From NCBI RefSeq assembly GCF_017573465.1, contig NZ_JAGEPF010000029.1, positions 62,001-126,000 of the forward strand: a stretch of 64,000 nucleotides of DNA, read 5' to 3'. The position numbers and the translations under genes are program-made. This stretch comes from Actinomadura violacea (GTDB lineage: Bacteria; Actinomycetota; Actinomycetes; Streptosporangiales; Streptosporangiaceae). The stretch's first letter is position 1, and each line of letters starts with the position of its first letter. The notes under the pieces were generated by a model that worked only from the letters and a program-made list of their open reading frames with translations, was not told the origin of the DNA and ran no database searches. Shown piece by piece: positions 56,159 to 64,000 of the stretch.

Positions 56159-58918
56159 GTGCGCGGTGAGGTGGTATCGACCGGAGCGGTGACCGACGCC
56201 GCCGCGGACGCCGCGGACGGGGCCCGCCGGGAGCGGGACGCCGCCGCGGAGCCCGCAGAGCGGACCGGTGCGCCCACCGCCGCGGAAGAGCGCGCCACCG
56301 ACGAGCTCGCCGCCCGCCCGCCCGCCACCGCCGAGCAGCCGCCCGCCCAGGAACCGCCCGCCGCCGGATCCGAGCAGCCGCCCGAGGCTCCGCAGGCCGA
56401 GACGCGGCAGCCCGCTTCCCGGCAGACCGAAGCCCCGCAGGCCGGATCACCGGCCGCCGAGCCGTCCACCGCACCCTCCGCGGCGAAACCGGCCTCTCCG
56501 TCGAAACCGGCGGCGGAGCCGCAACGCGAACCGCAGGCCAAGGGGCCCTCCGGCGACGGCGCCTCCGGCGGACCGGCCGCGGCGGCCCGCCCCGTCCAGG
56601 GGCCGGCGACGCCGCCGGCGCCCGCCGCCCCGGGAGCCACGTCCTCCGATGTCCAGTCCAGGCCGACGCAGGCCGCGATCCCACCGTCCGCCGCCCGGGT
56701 GCGCCGGCGGCTCGCCAGGCTGGGCGCCCAGCGGGGTCCCGCTATGAACCCGGTACTCGAACCGCTCATCAAGACCGTCCGCAACACCCACCCCAAAGCG
56801 GACCTGCGGCTGATCGAGCGCGCCTACGACGTCGCGGCGCACTACCATCGCGACCAGAAGCGCAAGAGCGGCGACCCGTACATCACGCACCCGCTCGCCG
56901 TCGCGACGATCCTCGCCGAGCTCGGCATGAACACCGAGACGCTGTGCGCGGCGCTGCTGCACGACACCGTCGAGGACACCGAGTACGCCCTCGACGAGCT
57001 GCGCGCCGACTTCGGCGATGAGATCGCCGCGCTCGTCGACGGCGTCACCAAGCTCGACAAGGTCAAGTACGGCGAGGCCGCCGAGGCCGAGACCGTCCGC
57101 AAGATGGTCGTGGCGATGTCCCGCGACATCCGCGTCCTGGTGATCAAGCTCGGCGACCGGCTGCACAACATGCGGACGCTGCGCTACATGCCGCGGCACA
57201 AGCAGGAGAAGAAGGCCCGCGAGACCCTCGAGGTGTTCGCGCCGCTCGCGCACCGCCTCGGGATGAACACGCTGAAGTGGGAGCTGGAGGACCTCGCGTT
57301 CGCCACGATGTACCCCAAGCGGTTCGACGAGATCGCCCGGCTGGTGTCCGAGCGCGCCCCGCGCCGCGACGTCTACCTGCAGGAAGTCATCGAGAACGTC
57401 TCCACCGACCTGCGCGAGGCCCGGATCAAGGCCACCGTGACCGGCCGGCCGAAGCACTACTACTCGATCTACCAGAAGATGATCGCCCGCGACGTCTCCT
57501 TCGACGACATCTACGACCTGGTCGGCATCCGGGTCCTCGTCGACAGCGTCCGCGACTGCTATGCCGCACTCGGCTCGATCCACGCGCGATGGAACCCGGT
57601 CCCCGGCCGGTTCAAGGACTACATCGCGATGCCGAAGTTCAACATGTACCAGTCGCTGCACACCACGGTGATCGGCCCCGAGGGCAAGCCCGTCGAGCTG
57701 CAGATCCGCACCTGGGGCATGCACCGGCGCGCGGAGTACGGCGTCGCCGCGCACTGGAAGTACAAGGAGGAGACGGTCGGCGGCCGCAAGGCCGGCGACA
57801 TGCAGTGGCTCCGCCAGCTCCTCGACTGGCAGAAGGAGACCGCCGACCCGGCCGAGTTCCTGGAGTCGCTCCGCTTCGACCTGTCGGTGTCCGAGGTGTT
57901 CGTCTTCACCCCGAAGGGCGACGTCATCGCGCTGCCGCAGGGCGCCACCCCCGTCGACTTCGCGTACGCGATCCACACCGAGGTCGGGCACCGATGTATC
58001 GGCGCCCGCGTGAACGGCCGCCTCGTCCCCCTCGAGTCCACCCTCGACAACGGCGACACCGTCGAGGTCTTCACCTCCAAGTCGCAGGACGCCGGCCCGA
58101 GCCGCGACTGGCTCGGCTTCGTCAAGAGCGCCCGCGCCCGCAACAAGATCAAGCACTGGTTCTCCAAGGAGCGCCGCGACACCGCGATCGAGTCCGGCAA
58201 GGAGTCGATCGCCCGCGCGATGCGCAAGCAGAACATGCCGTTGCAGCGGATGATGTCCGGGGAGGCGCTGCTCGCCCTCGCCCGCGACATGCGCTACACC
58301 GACGTGTCGTCGCTGTACGCGGCGGTCGGCGAGAGCCACGTGTCCGCGCAGACCGTCGTCCAGCGCCTCGTGGACGCCCTCGGCGGCGTGGAGAGCGCCG
58401 AGGAGGACCTCGCCGAGATCGCCCTGCCCACCCGCCGCAAGCGGACCCGCCCGGCGGGCGACCCGGGCGTCGTCGTCGCCGACGACCCGGACGTGTGGGT
58501 GCGGCTGTCGCGCTGCTGCACGCCCGTCCCCGGCGACGACATCGTCGGCTTCGTCACCCGCGGCCACGGCGTCTCCGTGCACCGGGCCGACTGCGCGAAC
58601 GTCGCCGCCCTGAAGACGCAGCCCGACCGGTTGATCGACGTCAAGTGGTCGCCCGGCGAGGACTCGGTGTTCCTCGTCGCGATCCAGGTCGAGGCCCTCG
58701 ACCGCCCGCGGCTGCTGTCGGACGTGACGCGCGTGCTGTCCGACCAGCACGTCAACATCCTGTCCGCGTCCGTCACCACCACCCGGGACCGCGTCGCCGT
58801 CTCCCGCTTCACCTTCGAGATGGGCGACCCGAAGCATCTCGGCCACGTCCTCAAGGCCGTCCGGTCCATCGACGGCGTCTACGACGTCTACCGCGTCACC
58901 AGCGGCGCCACCCGCTGA
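56159..58918 (+). CDS. relA: Bifunctional (p)ppGpp synthetase/hydrolase (Rel)
   Basis: A 919-residue stringent-response enzyme. Domains: a Pro/Ala/Glu-rich disordered N-terminus (about 1-180), the HD hydrolase (HP in YITHPLAVA, HD in LLHDTVEDT), the synthetase (GRPKHYYSIYQKM and RFKDYIAMPKFNMYQSLHTTV, about residue 483), TGS (VFVFTPKGDVIALPQGATPVDF), a zinc-finger/helical region with RCCTPVPGDDIVGF, and ACT. The RFKD (RxKD) motif marks the bifunctional type, and the intact HD residues agree. GTG 56159 is used; the arginine-rich VRRRLARLGAQRG before Met196 is family-like, so a start at Met196 is less likely. Confidence 0.96.
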   Translation: MRGEVVSTGAVTDAAADAADGARRERDAAAEPAERTGAPTAAEERATDELAARPPATAEQPPAQEPPAAGSEQPPEAPQAETRQPASRQTEAPQAGSPAAEPSTAPSAAKPASPSKPAAEPQREPQAKGPSGDGASGGPAAAARPVQGPATPPAPAAPGATSSDVQSRPTQAAIPPSAARVRRRLARLGAQRGPAMNPVLEPLIKTVRNTHPKADLRLIERAYDVAAHYHRDQKRKSGDPYITHPLAVATILAELGMNTETLCAALLHDTVEDTEYALDELRADFGDEIAALVDGVTKLDKVKYGEAAEAETVRKMVVAMSRDIRVLVIKLGDRLHNMRTLRYMPRHKQEKKARETLEVFAPLAHRLGMNTLKWELEDLAFATMYPKRFDEIARLVSERAPRRDVYLQEVIENVSTDLREARIKATVTGRPKHYYSIYQKMIARDVSFDDIYDLVGIRVLVDSVRDCYAALGSIHARWNPVPGRFKDYIAMPKFNMYQSLHTTVIGPEGKPVELQIRTWGMHRRAEYGVAAHWKYKEETVGGRKAGDMQWLRQLLDWQKETADPAEFLESLRFDLSVSEVFVFTPKGDVIALPQGATPVDFAYAIHTEVGHRCIGARVNGRLVPLESTLDNGDTVEVFTSKSQDAGPSRDWLGFVKSARARNKIKHWFSKERRDTAIESGKESIARAMRKQNMPLQRMMSGEALLALARDMRYTDVSSLYAAVGESHVSAQTVVQRLVDALGGVESAEEDLAEIALPTRRKRTRPAGDPGVVVADDPDVWVRLSRCCTPVPGDDIVGFVTRGHGVSVHRADCANVAALKTQPDRLIDVKWSPGEDSVFLVAIQVEALDRPRLLSDVTRVLSDQHVNILSASVTTTRDRVAVSRFTFEMGDPKHLGHVLKAVRSIDGVYDVYRVTSGATR

Positions 58919-58973
58919 CGGACGAGGGCGACCTCCGCTCCGCCGGCACTCCGTTGCGTTCGCCGTAGCAGGC

Positions 58974-59008
58974 GAGGGCGGTCACCGCGCTGTGCGGTGA
59001 CCGCCCTC
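58974..59008. terminator. Bidirectional hairpin terminator between rel and aspS
   Basis: GAGGGCGGTCACCGC (58974-58988) pairs perfectly with GCGGTGACCGCCCTC (58994-59008), 5-base loop. It lies between two converging operons and can serve both. Confidence 0.92.
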
Positions 59009-59023
59009 CCGGCGTTTCGCGGG

Positions 59024-60784
59024 TCAGTCTTCGGCGGGGGCGTCCTCGGGGATGACGTCGACGCCCGCCTCCTTGCGCTGCGCCGGCGTGATCGTGGTGG
59101 GCGCCGAGGTCAGCGGGTCCAGGCCGGACGCGGCCTTCGGGAAGGCGATGACGTCGCGGATGGTGTCCCCGCCCGCCAGCAGCATGACGGTGCGGTCCCA
59201 GCCGAACGCGATCCCGCCGTGCGGCGGCGGCCCGAACTTGAACGCCTCCAGCAGGAAGCCGAACTGCGACTCGGCCTCCTGCTTCGACAGCCCGAGCACG
59301 TCGAACACGCGCTGCTGCATCTCGGCGCGGTGGATACGGATGGAGCCGCCGCCGATCTCGTTGCCGTTCAGGACGAGGTCGTAGGCGTCGGCGAGCGCGG
59401 AGCCCGGGTCCTCGTGGAAGGTGTCGGCGAACTGCGGCTTCGGTGCGGTGAACGGGTGGTGCACCGACGTCCAGCCGATCTGCTCGCCCTTGTCGTTCTC
59501 GACCGGCTCGAAGATCGGCGCGTCGACGACCCACACGAAGTTCCACGCCGACTCGTCGATCAGGCCGCGGCGGCGGCCGATCTCCAGGCGGGCCGCGCCG
59601 AGCAGCTCCTGCGTGGCGTGCCGCTTGCCGGCGCCGAAGAACACCGCGTCGCCGGGGGACGCGCCGGTCTTGGCGGCGAGCCCCTCCTTCTCGGCGTCGG
59701 AGAGGTTCTTCGCGACGGGGCCGCCGAGGGTGCCGTCCTCCTGGACGAGGACGTACGCGAGGCCGCGGGCGCCGCGGGCCTTCGCCCAGTCCTGCCAGCC
59801 GTCCAGCTCCTTGCGGGTCTGGGACGCGCCGCCCGGCATGACCGCGGCGCCGACGTACGGCGCCTGGAACACCCGGAACGAGGTGCCGGCGAAGTACTCG
59901 GTCATGTCGGTCAGCTCGTTGCCGAACCGCAGGTCCGGCTTGTCGGAGCCGTACCGGGCCATCGCGTCGGCGTAGGTGATGTGGGGGATCGGCCGGGGGA
60001 TCTCGTACCCGGCGATGTCCTTCCACAGCCGCGCGACGAGGTCCTCGCCGACCTTCAGGACGTCGTCCTGGTCGACGAACGACATCTCGATGTCGATCTG
60101 GGTGAACTCCGGCTGCCGGTCGGCGCGGAAGTCCTCGTCCCGGTAGCAGCGGGCGATCTGGTAGTAGCGCTCCAGGCCGCCGACCATCAGCAGCTGCTTG
60201 AACAGCTGCGGCGACTGCGGCAGCGCGTACCAGTGCCCGGGCTTGAGCCGGACGGGCACCAGGAAGTCGCGGGCGCCCTCGGGGGTGGAGCGGGTCAGCG
60301 TCGGCGTCTCGACGTTGACGAAGCCGTGCTCGCGCATGACCTCGTGGGTGAGGAACGACGCCTCGGAGCGGATCCGCATCGCGCGGGCGACGGCCTCGCG
60401 GCGGATGTCGAGGTACCGGTACTTGAGCCGGATCTCCTCGTTGACGTTGACGTCGCCCTCGATCGGGAACGGCAGCGGCGCCGACTCCGACAGCACCTGG
60501 ATGTCGGAGGCGGCGACCTCGATGCCGCCGGTCGGCAGCTCGGGGTTCTCGTTGCCCGCGGGGCGGACCCGGACCTCGCCGACGACCTTCACGCAGAACT
60601 CCGAGCGCAGGTCGTGCGCCGCCTCGTCCTCGCGGAAGACGACCTGCGCGGTGCCGGACGCGTCGCGCAGGTCGATGAACGTGACGCCGCCGTGGTCGCG
60701 GCGGCGGCCGACCCAGCCGGCCAGCGTGACCTGCTGCCCGGCGTGCTCCTTGCGGAGCGTCCCCGCCTCGTGCGTGCGGATCAT
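59024..60784 (-). CDS. aspS: Aspartyl-tRNA synthetase (probably non-discriminating)
   Basis: A 586-residue bacterial-type class II enzyme: OB-fold anticodon domain (about 1-105), catalytic core (motif 2 RCYRDEDFRADRQPEFTQ, motif 3 GIAFGWDRTVML) and the inserted GAD domain. In the anticodon domain the recognition loop reads RRRDHGGV, with His where discriminating E. coli AspRS has Leu (RRRDLGS), and RPAGNENPEL carries Gly near the second discriminating position. Both agree with the non-discriminating type that also charges tRNA-Asn and needs GatCAB. Its ATG overlaps the hisS stop by four bases. Confidence 0.95.
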   Translation of the reverse strand: MIRTHEAGTLRKEHAGQQVTLAGWVGRRRDHGGVTFIDLRDASGTAQVVFREDEAAHDLRSEFCVKVVGEVRVRPAGNENPELPTGGIEVAASDIQVLSESAPLPFPIEGDVNVNEEIRLKYRYLDIRREAVARAMRIRSEASFLTHEVMREHGFVNVETPTLTRSTPEGARDFLVPVRLKPGHWYALPQSPQLFKQLLMVGGLERYYQIARCYRDEDFRADRQPEFTQIDIEMSFVDQDDVLKVGEDLVARLWKDIAGYEIPRPIPHITYADAMARYGSDKPDLRFGNELTDMTEYFAGTSFRVFQAPYVGAAVMPGGASQTRKELDGWQDWAKARGARGLAYVLVQEDGTLGGPVAKNLSDAEKEGLAAKTGASPGDAVFFGAGKRHATQELLGAARLEIGRRRGLIDESAWNFVWVVDAPIFEPVENDKGEQIGWTSVHHPFTAPKPQFADTFHEDPGSALADAYDLVLNGNEIGGGSIRIHRAEMQQRVFDVLGLSKQEAESQFGFLLEAFKFGPPPHGGIAFGWDRTVMLLAGGDTIRDVIAFPKAASGLDPLTSAPTTITPAQRKEAGVDVIPEDAPAED

Positions 60785-62067
60785 TTCTGGAGCCTTTCCT
60801 TCAACGTCGTGGTGATGCCGGTGAGGGGGACGGCGGTCTGCTCGCCCTCGGCCAGATCCTTGACCTGGGCGACGCCGCCGGTGATATCTCGCTCACCGAG
60901 GATCACGGCGTACCGGGCGCCCGACCGGTCGGCGTCCTTCATGGCGCCCTTCAGCTTCTTCCCGCCGAACGACATGTCGGCGGCGATCCCCGCCCGGCGC
61001 AGCTCGGCGACCAGGGAGAACAGCCGGCGTTCGGCGGCGTCGCCGAGCGCCACCCCGAACACCTCGCAGCGCGGCTTCGGTGCGAACGCGGGGCCCTCGC
61101 CCTCCGCCGCCTCGGCCTCCGCCTCCAGCGCCAGGATCGTGCGGTCCAGGCCGAGGCCGAACCCGATGCCGGGCAGCGGCGGGCCGCCGATGTCCTCCGA
61201 CAGGCCGTCGTAGCGCCCGCCGCCGCCGATGCCGGACTGCGCGCCGAGCAGCGGGTGGTCGAACTCGTAGGTGGTGCGGGTGTAGTAGTCCAGGCCGCGG
61301 ACGAGGGTCGGGGTGTCCTCCCACGCGATGCCGAGGTCGGCCAGCAGCTCCCGGACCCGGTCGTGGTGGGCCTTGCAGGCGGGGCACAGGTGGTCGGCCA
61401 TCAGCGGCGCGTCCGCGATCTGCGCCTTGACCTGCGGGCGCTTGTCGTCCAGGACGCGCAGCGGGTTGATCTCGACGCGGGCGCGGGTGTCCTCGTCCAG
61501 GTCGAGGCCGCGCAGGTAGTCCTGCAGCAGGGCCCGGTAGGCGGGACGGCACTCCTTGCAGCCGAGCGAGTTCAGCAGCAGCCGCACCTGCGTGAGGCCG
61601 AGCGAGCGGTACCAGTCCGCGGCGATCGCGATGGTCTCCGCGTCGATCTGCGGGTCCTCGCTGCCGATCGCCTCCAGGTCGAGCTGGTAGAACTGCCGGT
61701 AGCGGCCCTGCTGGGGGCGCTCGGCGCGGAACGCGGGGCCGGTCGTCCAGATCTTCACCGGCAGCGCGCCCTTGTGCAGGTTGTGCTCCAGGACGGCCCG
61801 CAGCACCGTCGCGGTGAACTCCGGCCGCAGCGTCAGCGACCGGCCGCCGCGGTCCTCGAAGGTGTACATCTCCTTCGACACCACGTCGGTGGACTCCCCG
61901 ACGCCCCGCCGGAACAGGTTCGTGTCCTCGAAGACGGCCGGCTCCAGATAGCCGTAACCGGCCAGCCGCGCCTGCTCGGCGAACGCCTCGCGGATGGCGT
62001 AGAAGAGGTCCGCCCGCGGCGGAACGTACTCACTGACCCCCTTGGGGGCCCGGAAACTCGAACTCAT
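60781..62067 (-). CDS. hisS: Histidyl-tRNA synthetase
   Basis: A 428-residue class II synthetase. It has the HisRS-specific LTLRPEFTATVLRAVLEHNL, the motif 2 region FRAERPQQGRYRQFYQLDLEAIG, the histidine-binding VRGLDYYTRTTYEF and GGGRYDGLSE, and a C-terminal anticodon domain (RRAGIAADMSFGGKKLKG). It is co-transcribed with the hydrolase upstream and aspS downstream. Confidence 0.97.
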   Translation of the reverse strand: MSSSFRAPKGVSEYVPPRADLFYAIREAFAEQARLAGYGYLEPAVFEDTNLFRRGVGESTDVVSKEMYTFEDRGGRSLTLRPEFTATVLRAVLEHNLHKGALPVKIWTTGPAFRAERPQQGRYRQFYQLDLEAIGSEDPQIDAETIAIAADWYRSLGLTQVRLLLNSLGCKECRPAYRALLQDYLRGLDLDEDTRARVEINPLRVLDDKRPQVKAQIADAPLMADHLCPACKAHHDRVRELLADLGIAWEDTPTLVRGLDYYTRTTYEFDHPLLGAQSGIGGGGRYDGLSEDIGGPPLPGIGFGLGLDRTILALEAEAEAAEGEGPAFAPKPRCEVFGVALGDAAERRLFSLVAELRRAGIAADMSFGGKKLKGAMKDADRSGARYAVILGERDITGGVAQVKDLAEGEQTAVPLTGITTTLKERLQK

Positions 62068-62079
62068 GGTCTTTTAGGC

Positions 62080-62775
62080 TCAGAATCCCTTGTTCGGCCC
62101 GTCGGCCGGAGTCAGCTCGGCCAGGAACGGATTCGTGACGCGTTCGCGGCCGATTGTGGTCTGGGTGCCGTGCCCGGGCAGGACCGCCGTCTCGTCCGGC
62201 ATGGACAGGCACACCCGGGACAGGCTCGCGAGGATCTCCTCGTAGGACCCGCCGGGCAGGTCGGTGCGGCCGATCGACCCGGCGAACAGCAGGTCGCCGG
62301 TGAACATCACGTCCGGCAGCTCCTGCGTCCGCGGGGTGCGGAACGTCACCGACCCGGGCGTATGGCCGGGCGCGTGGTCGACGGTGAGGCTCAGCCCCGC
62401 CAGCTCCAGCACGGCGCCGTCCGAGAGCTCCTGCACGTCGTCCGGCTCGGTCAGCTCCAGCCCGCCGAACAGCTGCTGGCCCGCGCCGAGGGACAGGCCC
62501 TTGGCCGGATCGCTGAGCAGGTCGCGGTCGTCCGGATGGATGTAGGCGGGGACGTCCTTGGCGCCGCACACCGGCGCCACCGACCATACGTGGTCGATAT
62601 GGCCGTGCGTCAGCAGCACCGCGACCGGCTTCAGCCGGTGCTCGCGCAGGATCTCCTCGATCCCGGCCTCGGCGTCCTGGCCCGGATCGACGATGACGCA
62701 CTCCTCGCCCGCGGCGGGCGCCACGACATAGCAGTTCGCGGCGAACGATCCAGCGGGGAACCCGGCGACGAGCAC
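62080..62775 (-). CDS. MBL-fold metallohydrolase (glyoxalase II-like)
   Basis: A 231-residue metallo-beta-lactamase-fold hydrolase. Two metals are bound by THGHIDHVWS, the later HAPGHTPGS, GDLLF and PGHG. It resembles glyoxalase II-type hydroxyacylthiol hydrolases (the Rv2581c place, next to hisS). GTG 62775 is used: AAAGGACG precedes it at about 5 bases, and the protein then begins VLVAGFPAGSFAANCYVVAP, a typical start for the family. It is the first gene of the hisS-aspS operon. Confidence 0.93.
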   Translation of the reverse strand: MLVAGFPAGSFAANCYVVAPAAGEECVIVDPGQDAEAGIEEILREHRLKPVAVLLTHGHIDHVWSVAPVCGAKDVPAYIHPDDRDLLSDPAKGLSLGAGQQLFGGLELTEPDDVQELSDGAVLELAGLSLTVDHAPGHTPGSVTFRTPRTQELPDVMFTGDLLFAGSIGRTDLPGGSYEEILASLSRVCLSMPDETAVLPGHGTQTTIGRERVTNPFLAELTPADGPNKGF

Positions 62776-62959
62776 GGTCGTCCTTTCTTGGAACCATCTC
62801 GGGTGGGCTCGTCCGAGCGTACCGGCGCGGCCATTGCCATCGCGAACGAGATGCGCGGATCGCCGTGTCGCGGCGCGGGCCCTTGCGGGGGCGGCCGGCG
62901 CGGGGGCGGCTTCCTCCACGTTCGTTCAGGCTGGGGCCCGCCCAGGGCGCGGGTGCCGC

Positions 62960-62965
62960 TACTAT
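62960..62965 (+). promoter_or_regulatory. -10 element of the cyclophilin gene
   Basis: TACTAT matches TAnnnT and lies 40 bases before GTG 63006. The rest of the 230-base divergent space (62776-63005) holds no gene; its -35 is not obvious. Confidence 0.5.
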
Positions 62966-63005
62966 GCGCTGCACGTTCACCTGATCACGGCGGAAGGGCA
63001 GGCAC

Positions 63006-63758
63006 GTGGCGGCGAAGGACCGCAAGAAGCAGCTCGCTCGGCAGCGCTACGAGCGGCAGCAGCAGGCGCTGGCGGAAGCGGCCGCCAAGGCCCGCCGCGT
63101 CAAGATCATCAGCTCCGCGGTGGCGGTGGCGGTGGTCGTGGTGGGCGGCGCGGCGGTCGTCGTGTACACCGGCAAGGACGACAAGTCCAAGGCCGACGGC
63201 CTCCACTGCACGTACAGCCCCGCAGGCCAGGCCGCCGGCAAGGTCAAGGACCTCGGCACCCCGCCGAAGAAGCCCGCCTACAAGGGCACCGTCCAGGCCA
63301 CGGTGAAGACCAACCAGGGCGACGTCGTGATGGACCTGGACGCCAAGGCGGCGCCCTGCACCGTCGGGTCGTTCGTCCACCTCGCCCAGAAGGGCTTCTA
63401 CAACGACAGCCCGTGCCACCGGCTGACCAGTGGCGGCCTGAACGTCCTGCAGTGCGGCGACCCGAGCGGCAAGGGCTCCGGCGGCCCCGGGTACCAGTAC
63501 GCCGACGAGAACACGGCGAACGCCAAGTACACGGCCGGGACGCTCGCCATGGCGAACTCGGGCCCCGACACCAACGGCAGCCAGTTCTTCCTGGTCTACA
63601 AGGACTCGCAGCTCCAGCCCGACTACTCCGTGTTCGGCAAGATCACCAAGGGGCTGGACGTCCTGCAGAAGATCGCCAAGGCGGGCTCCGAGCCCGCGGG
63701 CGACGGCGCGCCCAAGAAGAAGGTCACGATCCAGGACGTCACGATCGCCCCGGTTTAG
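63006..63758 (+). CDS. Membrane-anchored cyclophilin (peptidyl-prolyl isomerase)
   Basis: A 250-residue protein. A basic, helical N-terminus (DRKKQLARQRYERQQQALAEAAAKARR) precedes one membrane segment (about 33-54), so the cyclophilin domain is outside the membrane. The domain shows FYNDSPCHRLTSGGLNVLQCGDP and MANSGPDTNGSQFFLVY with the conserved active-site region; two Cys (in PCHR and LQCGD) may pair. This is the actinobacterial PpiB type found between rel and hisS. It starts at GTG 63006. Confidence 0.95.
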   Translation: MAAKDRKKQLARQRYERQQQALAEAAAKARRVKIISSAVAVAVVVVGGAAVVVYTGKDDKSKADGLHCTYSPAGQAAGKVKDLGTPPKKPAYKGTVQATVKTNQGDVVMDLDAKAAPCTVGSFVHLAQKGFYNDSPCHRLTSGGLNVLQCGDPSGKGSGGPGYQYADENTANAKYTAGTLAMANSGPDTNGSQFFLVYKDSQLQPDYSVFGKITKGLDVLQKIAKAGSEPAGDGAPKKKVTIQDVTIAPV

Positions 63759-63831
63759 GCGATCGGGATACTAAGGTGTGGAGGGTCCGGAGGCCGTGAG
63801 CCCGATCGGACCTGCGATTCAGGAGGCAAGG

Positions 63832-64000
63832 GTGTCCAGCGCGACCGATCCCTGGGGCCGGGTGGACGAGGACGGCACCGTCTACGTCAGGACGTCCGGC
63901 GGTGAACGCGTCGTCGGGTCCTGGCAGGCCGGCGCGCCGGCCGAGGCGCTGGCCTACTTCAAGCGCAAGTACGACTCGCTCGCCACCGAGATCGGCCTGC
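63832..64000 (+). CDS. DUF349-domain protein (3' truncated by the window)
   Basis: Only the first 56 codons are visible. GTG 63832 follows AGGAGG by 5 bases. The protein begins SSATDPWGRVDEDGTVYV and continues ERVVGSWQAGAPAEALAYFKRKYDSLATEI, which is the N-terminal pattern of actinobacterial DUF349 coiled-coil proteins. The frame is open to the right edge. Confidence 0.8.
   Translation, partial: MSSATDPWGRVDEDGTVYVRTSGGERVVGSWQAGAPAEALAYFKRKYDSLATEIGL

Noticed and set aside
1..64000. Mobile elements, prophage, tRNA or rRNA genes, or a secondary-metabolite biosynthetic cluster
   Set aside because: No transposase, integrase, phage structural gene, recognisable tRNA cloverleaf or attachment-site duplication, and no polyketide or peptide synthetase gene, was seen in any frame.

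Overview
This window is chromosomal DNA from a high-GC Gram-positive bacterium of the Actinomycetota, most likely a filamentous actinomycete of the Streptosporangiales type (Actinomadura-like; the genus is an inference). The evidence is the very high G+C, frequent GTG and TTG starts, 1- or 4-base start/stop overlaps, several apparently leaderless genes, and the order thrS - HIT protein - pgsA - acyltransferase - pimA ... pdxS - pdxT - yebC - ruvCAB - yajC-secD-secF - apt - rel ... hisS/aspS, which is the conserved actinobacterial order also known from mycobacteria. I see no tRNA, rRNA, CRISPR array, integrase or transposase.

Layout. (a) 1-3800: the end of an operon for uptake and processing of an unknown small nitrogen compound (decarboxylase-like fragment, nitrilase-family amidase, polar amino acid type ABC transporter). 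(b) 3824-6131: divergent TetR regulator and ABC-F protein. (c) 6241-14555: a kynurenine (tryptophan) degradation cluster. It has an arylformamidase-like hydrolase, a convergent LysR regulator, and a seven-gene operon running from aminomuconate semialdehyde dehydrogenase to kynureninase. Together these take 3-hydroxykynurenine to 4-hydroxy-2-oxovalerate. (d) 14792-27395: accessory and regulatory genes, including a cold-shock protein with a structured leader, SDR/XRE and MFS/ROK divergent pairs, a TetR-acyl-CoA dehydrogenase-SDR-quinone reductase group, a two-component system, cysteine dioxygenase with a cysteine-containing leader peptide, and a sugar transporter.

(e) 27446-63758: the conserved housekeeping block. 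It starts with thrS, which is preceded by a Thr-Thr-Thr leader peptide and a perfect hairpin that look like an attenuator. Accessory insertions interrupt it: two tandem secreted beta-propeller paralogues each with its own matching terminator, an Asp23/Gls24 protein, a DCC/HTTM/polysaccharide deacetylase group, and an EF-G-like GTPase. The block then continues with phosphatidylinositol mannoside synthesis (pgsA, acyltransferase, pimA), PLP synthesis (pdxS, pdxT), Holliday junction processing (ruvCAB), protein export (yajC, secD, secF), purine salvage (apt), the stringent response (rel), hisS-aspS with a glyoxalase-like hydrolase, and a cyclophilin. The last gene runs off the right edge.

No wholly new gene system is evident. 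The most interesting signals are regulatory: a duplicated promoter element shared by the two kynurenine transcription units; amino-acid leader peptides before thrS and cysteine dioxygenase; a PafBC-type DNA-damage promoter before ruvC; several perfect operator palindromes; a possible RNA switch before the cold-shock gene; and an SDR protein that lacks its catalytic tyrosine.
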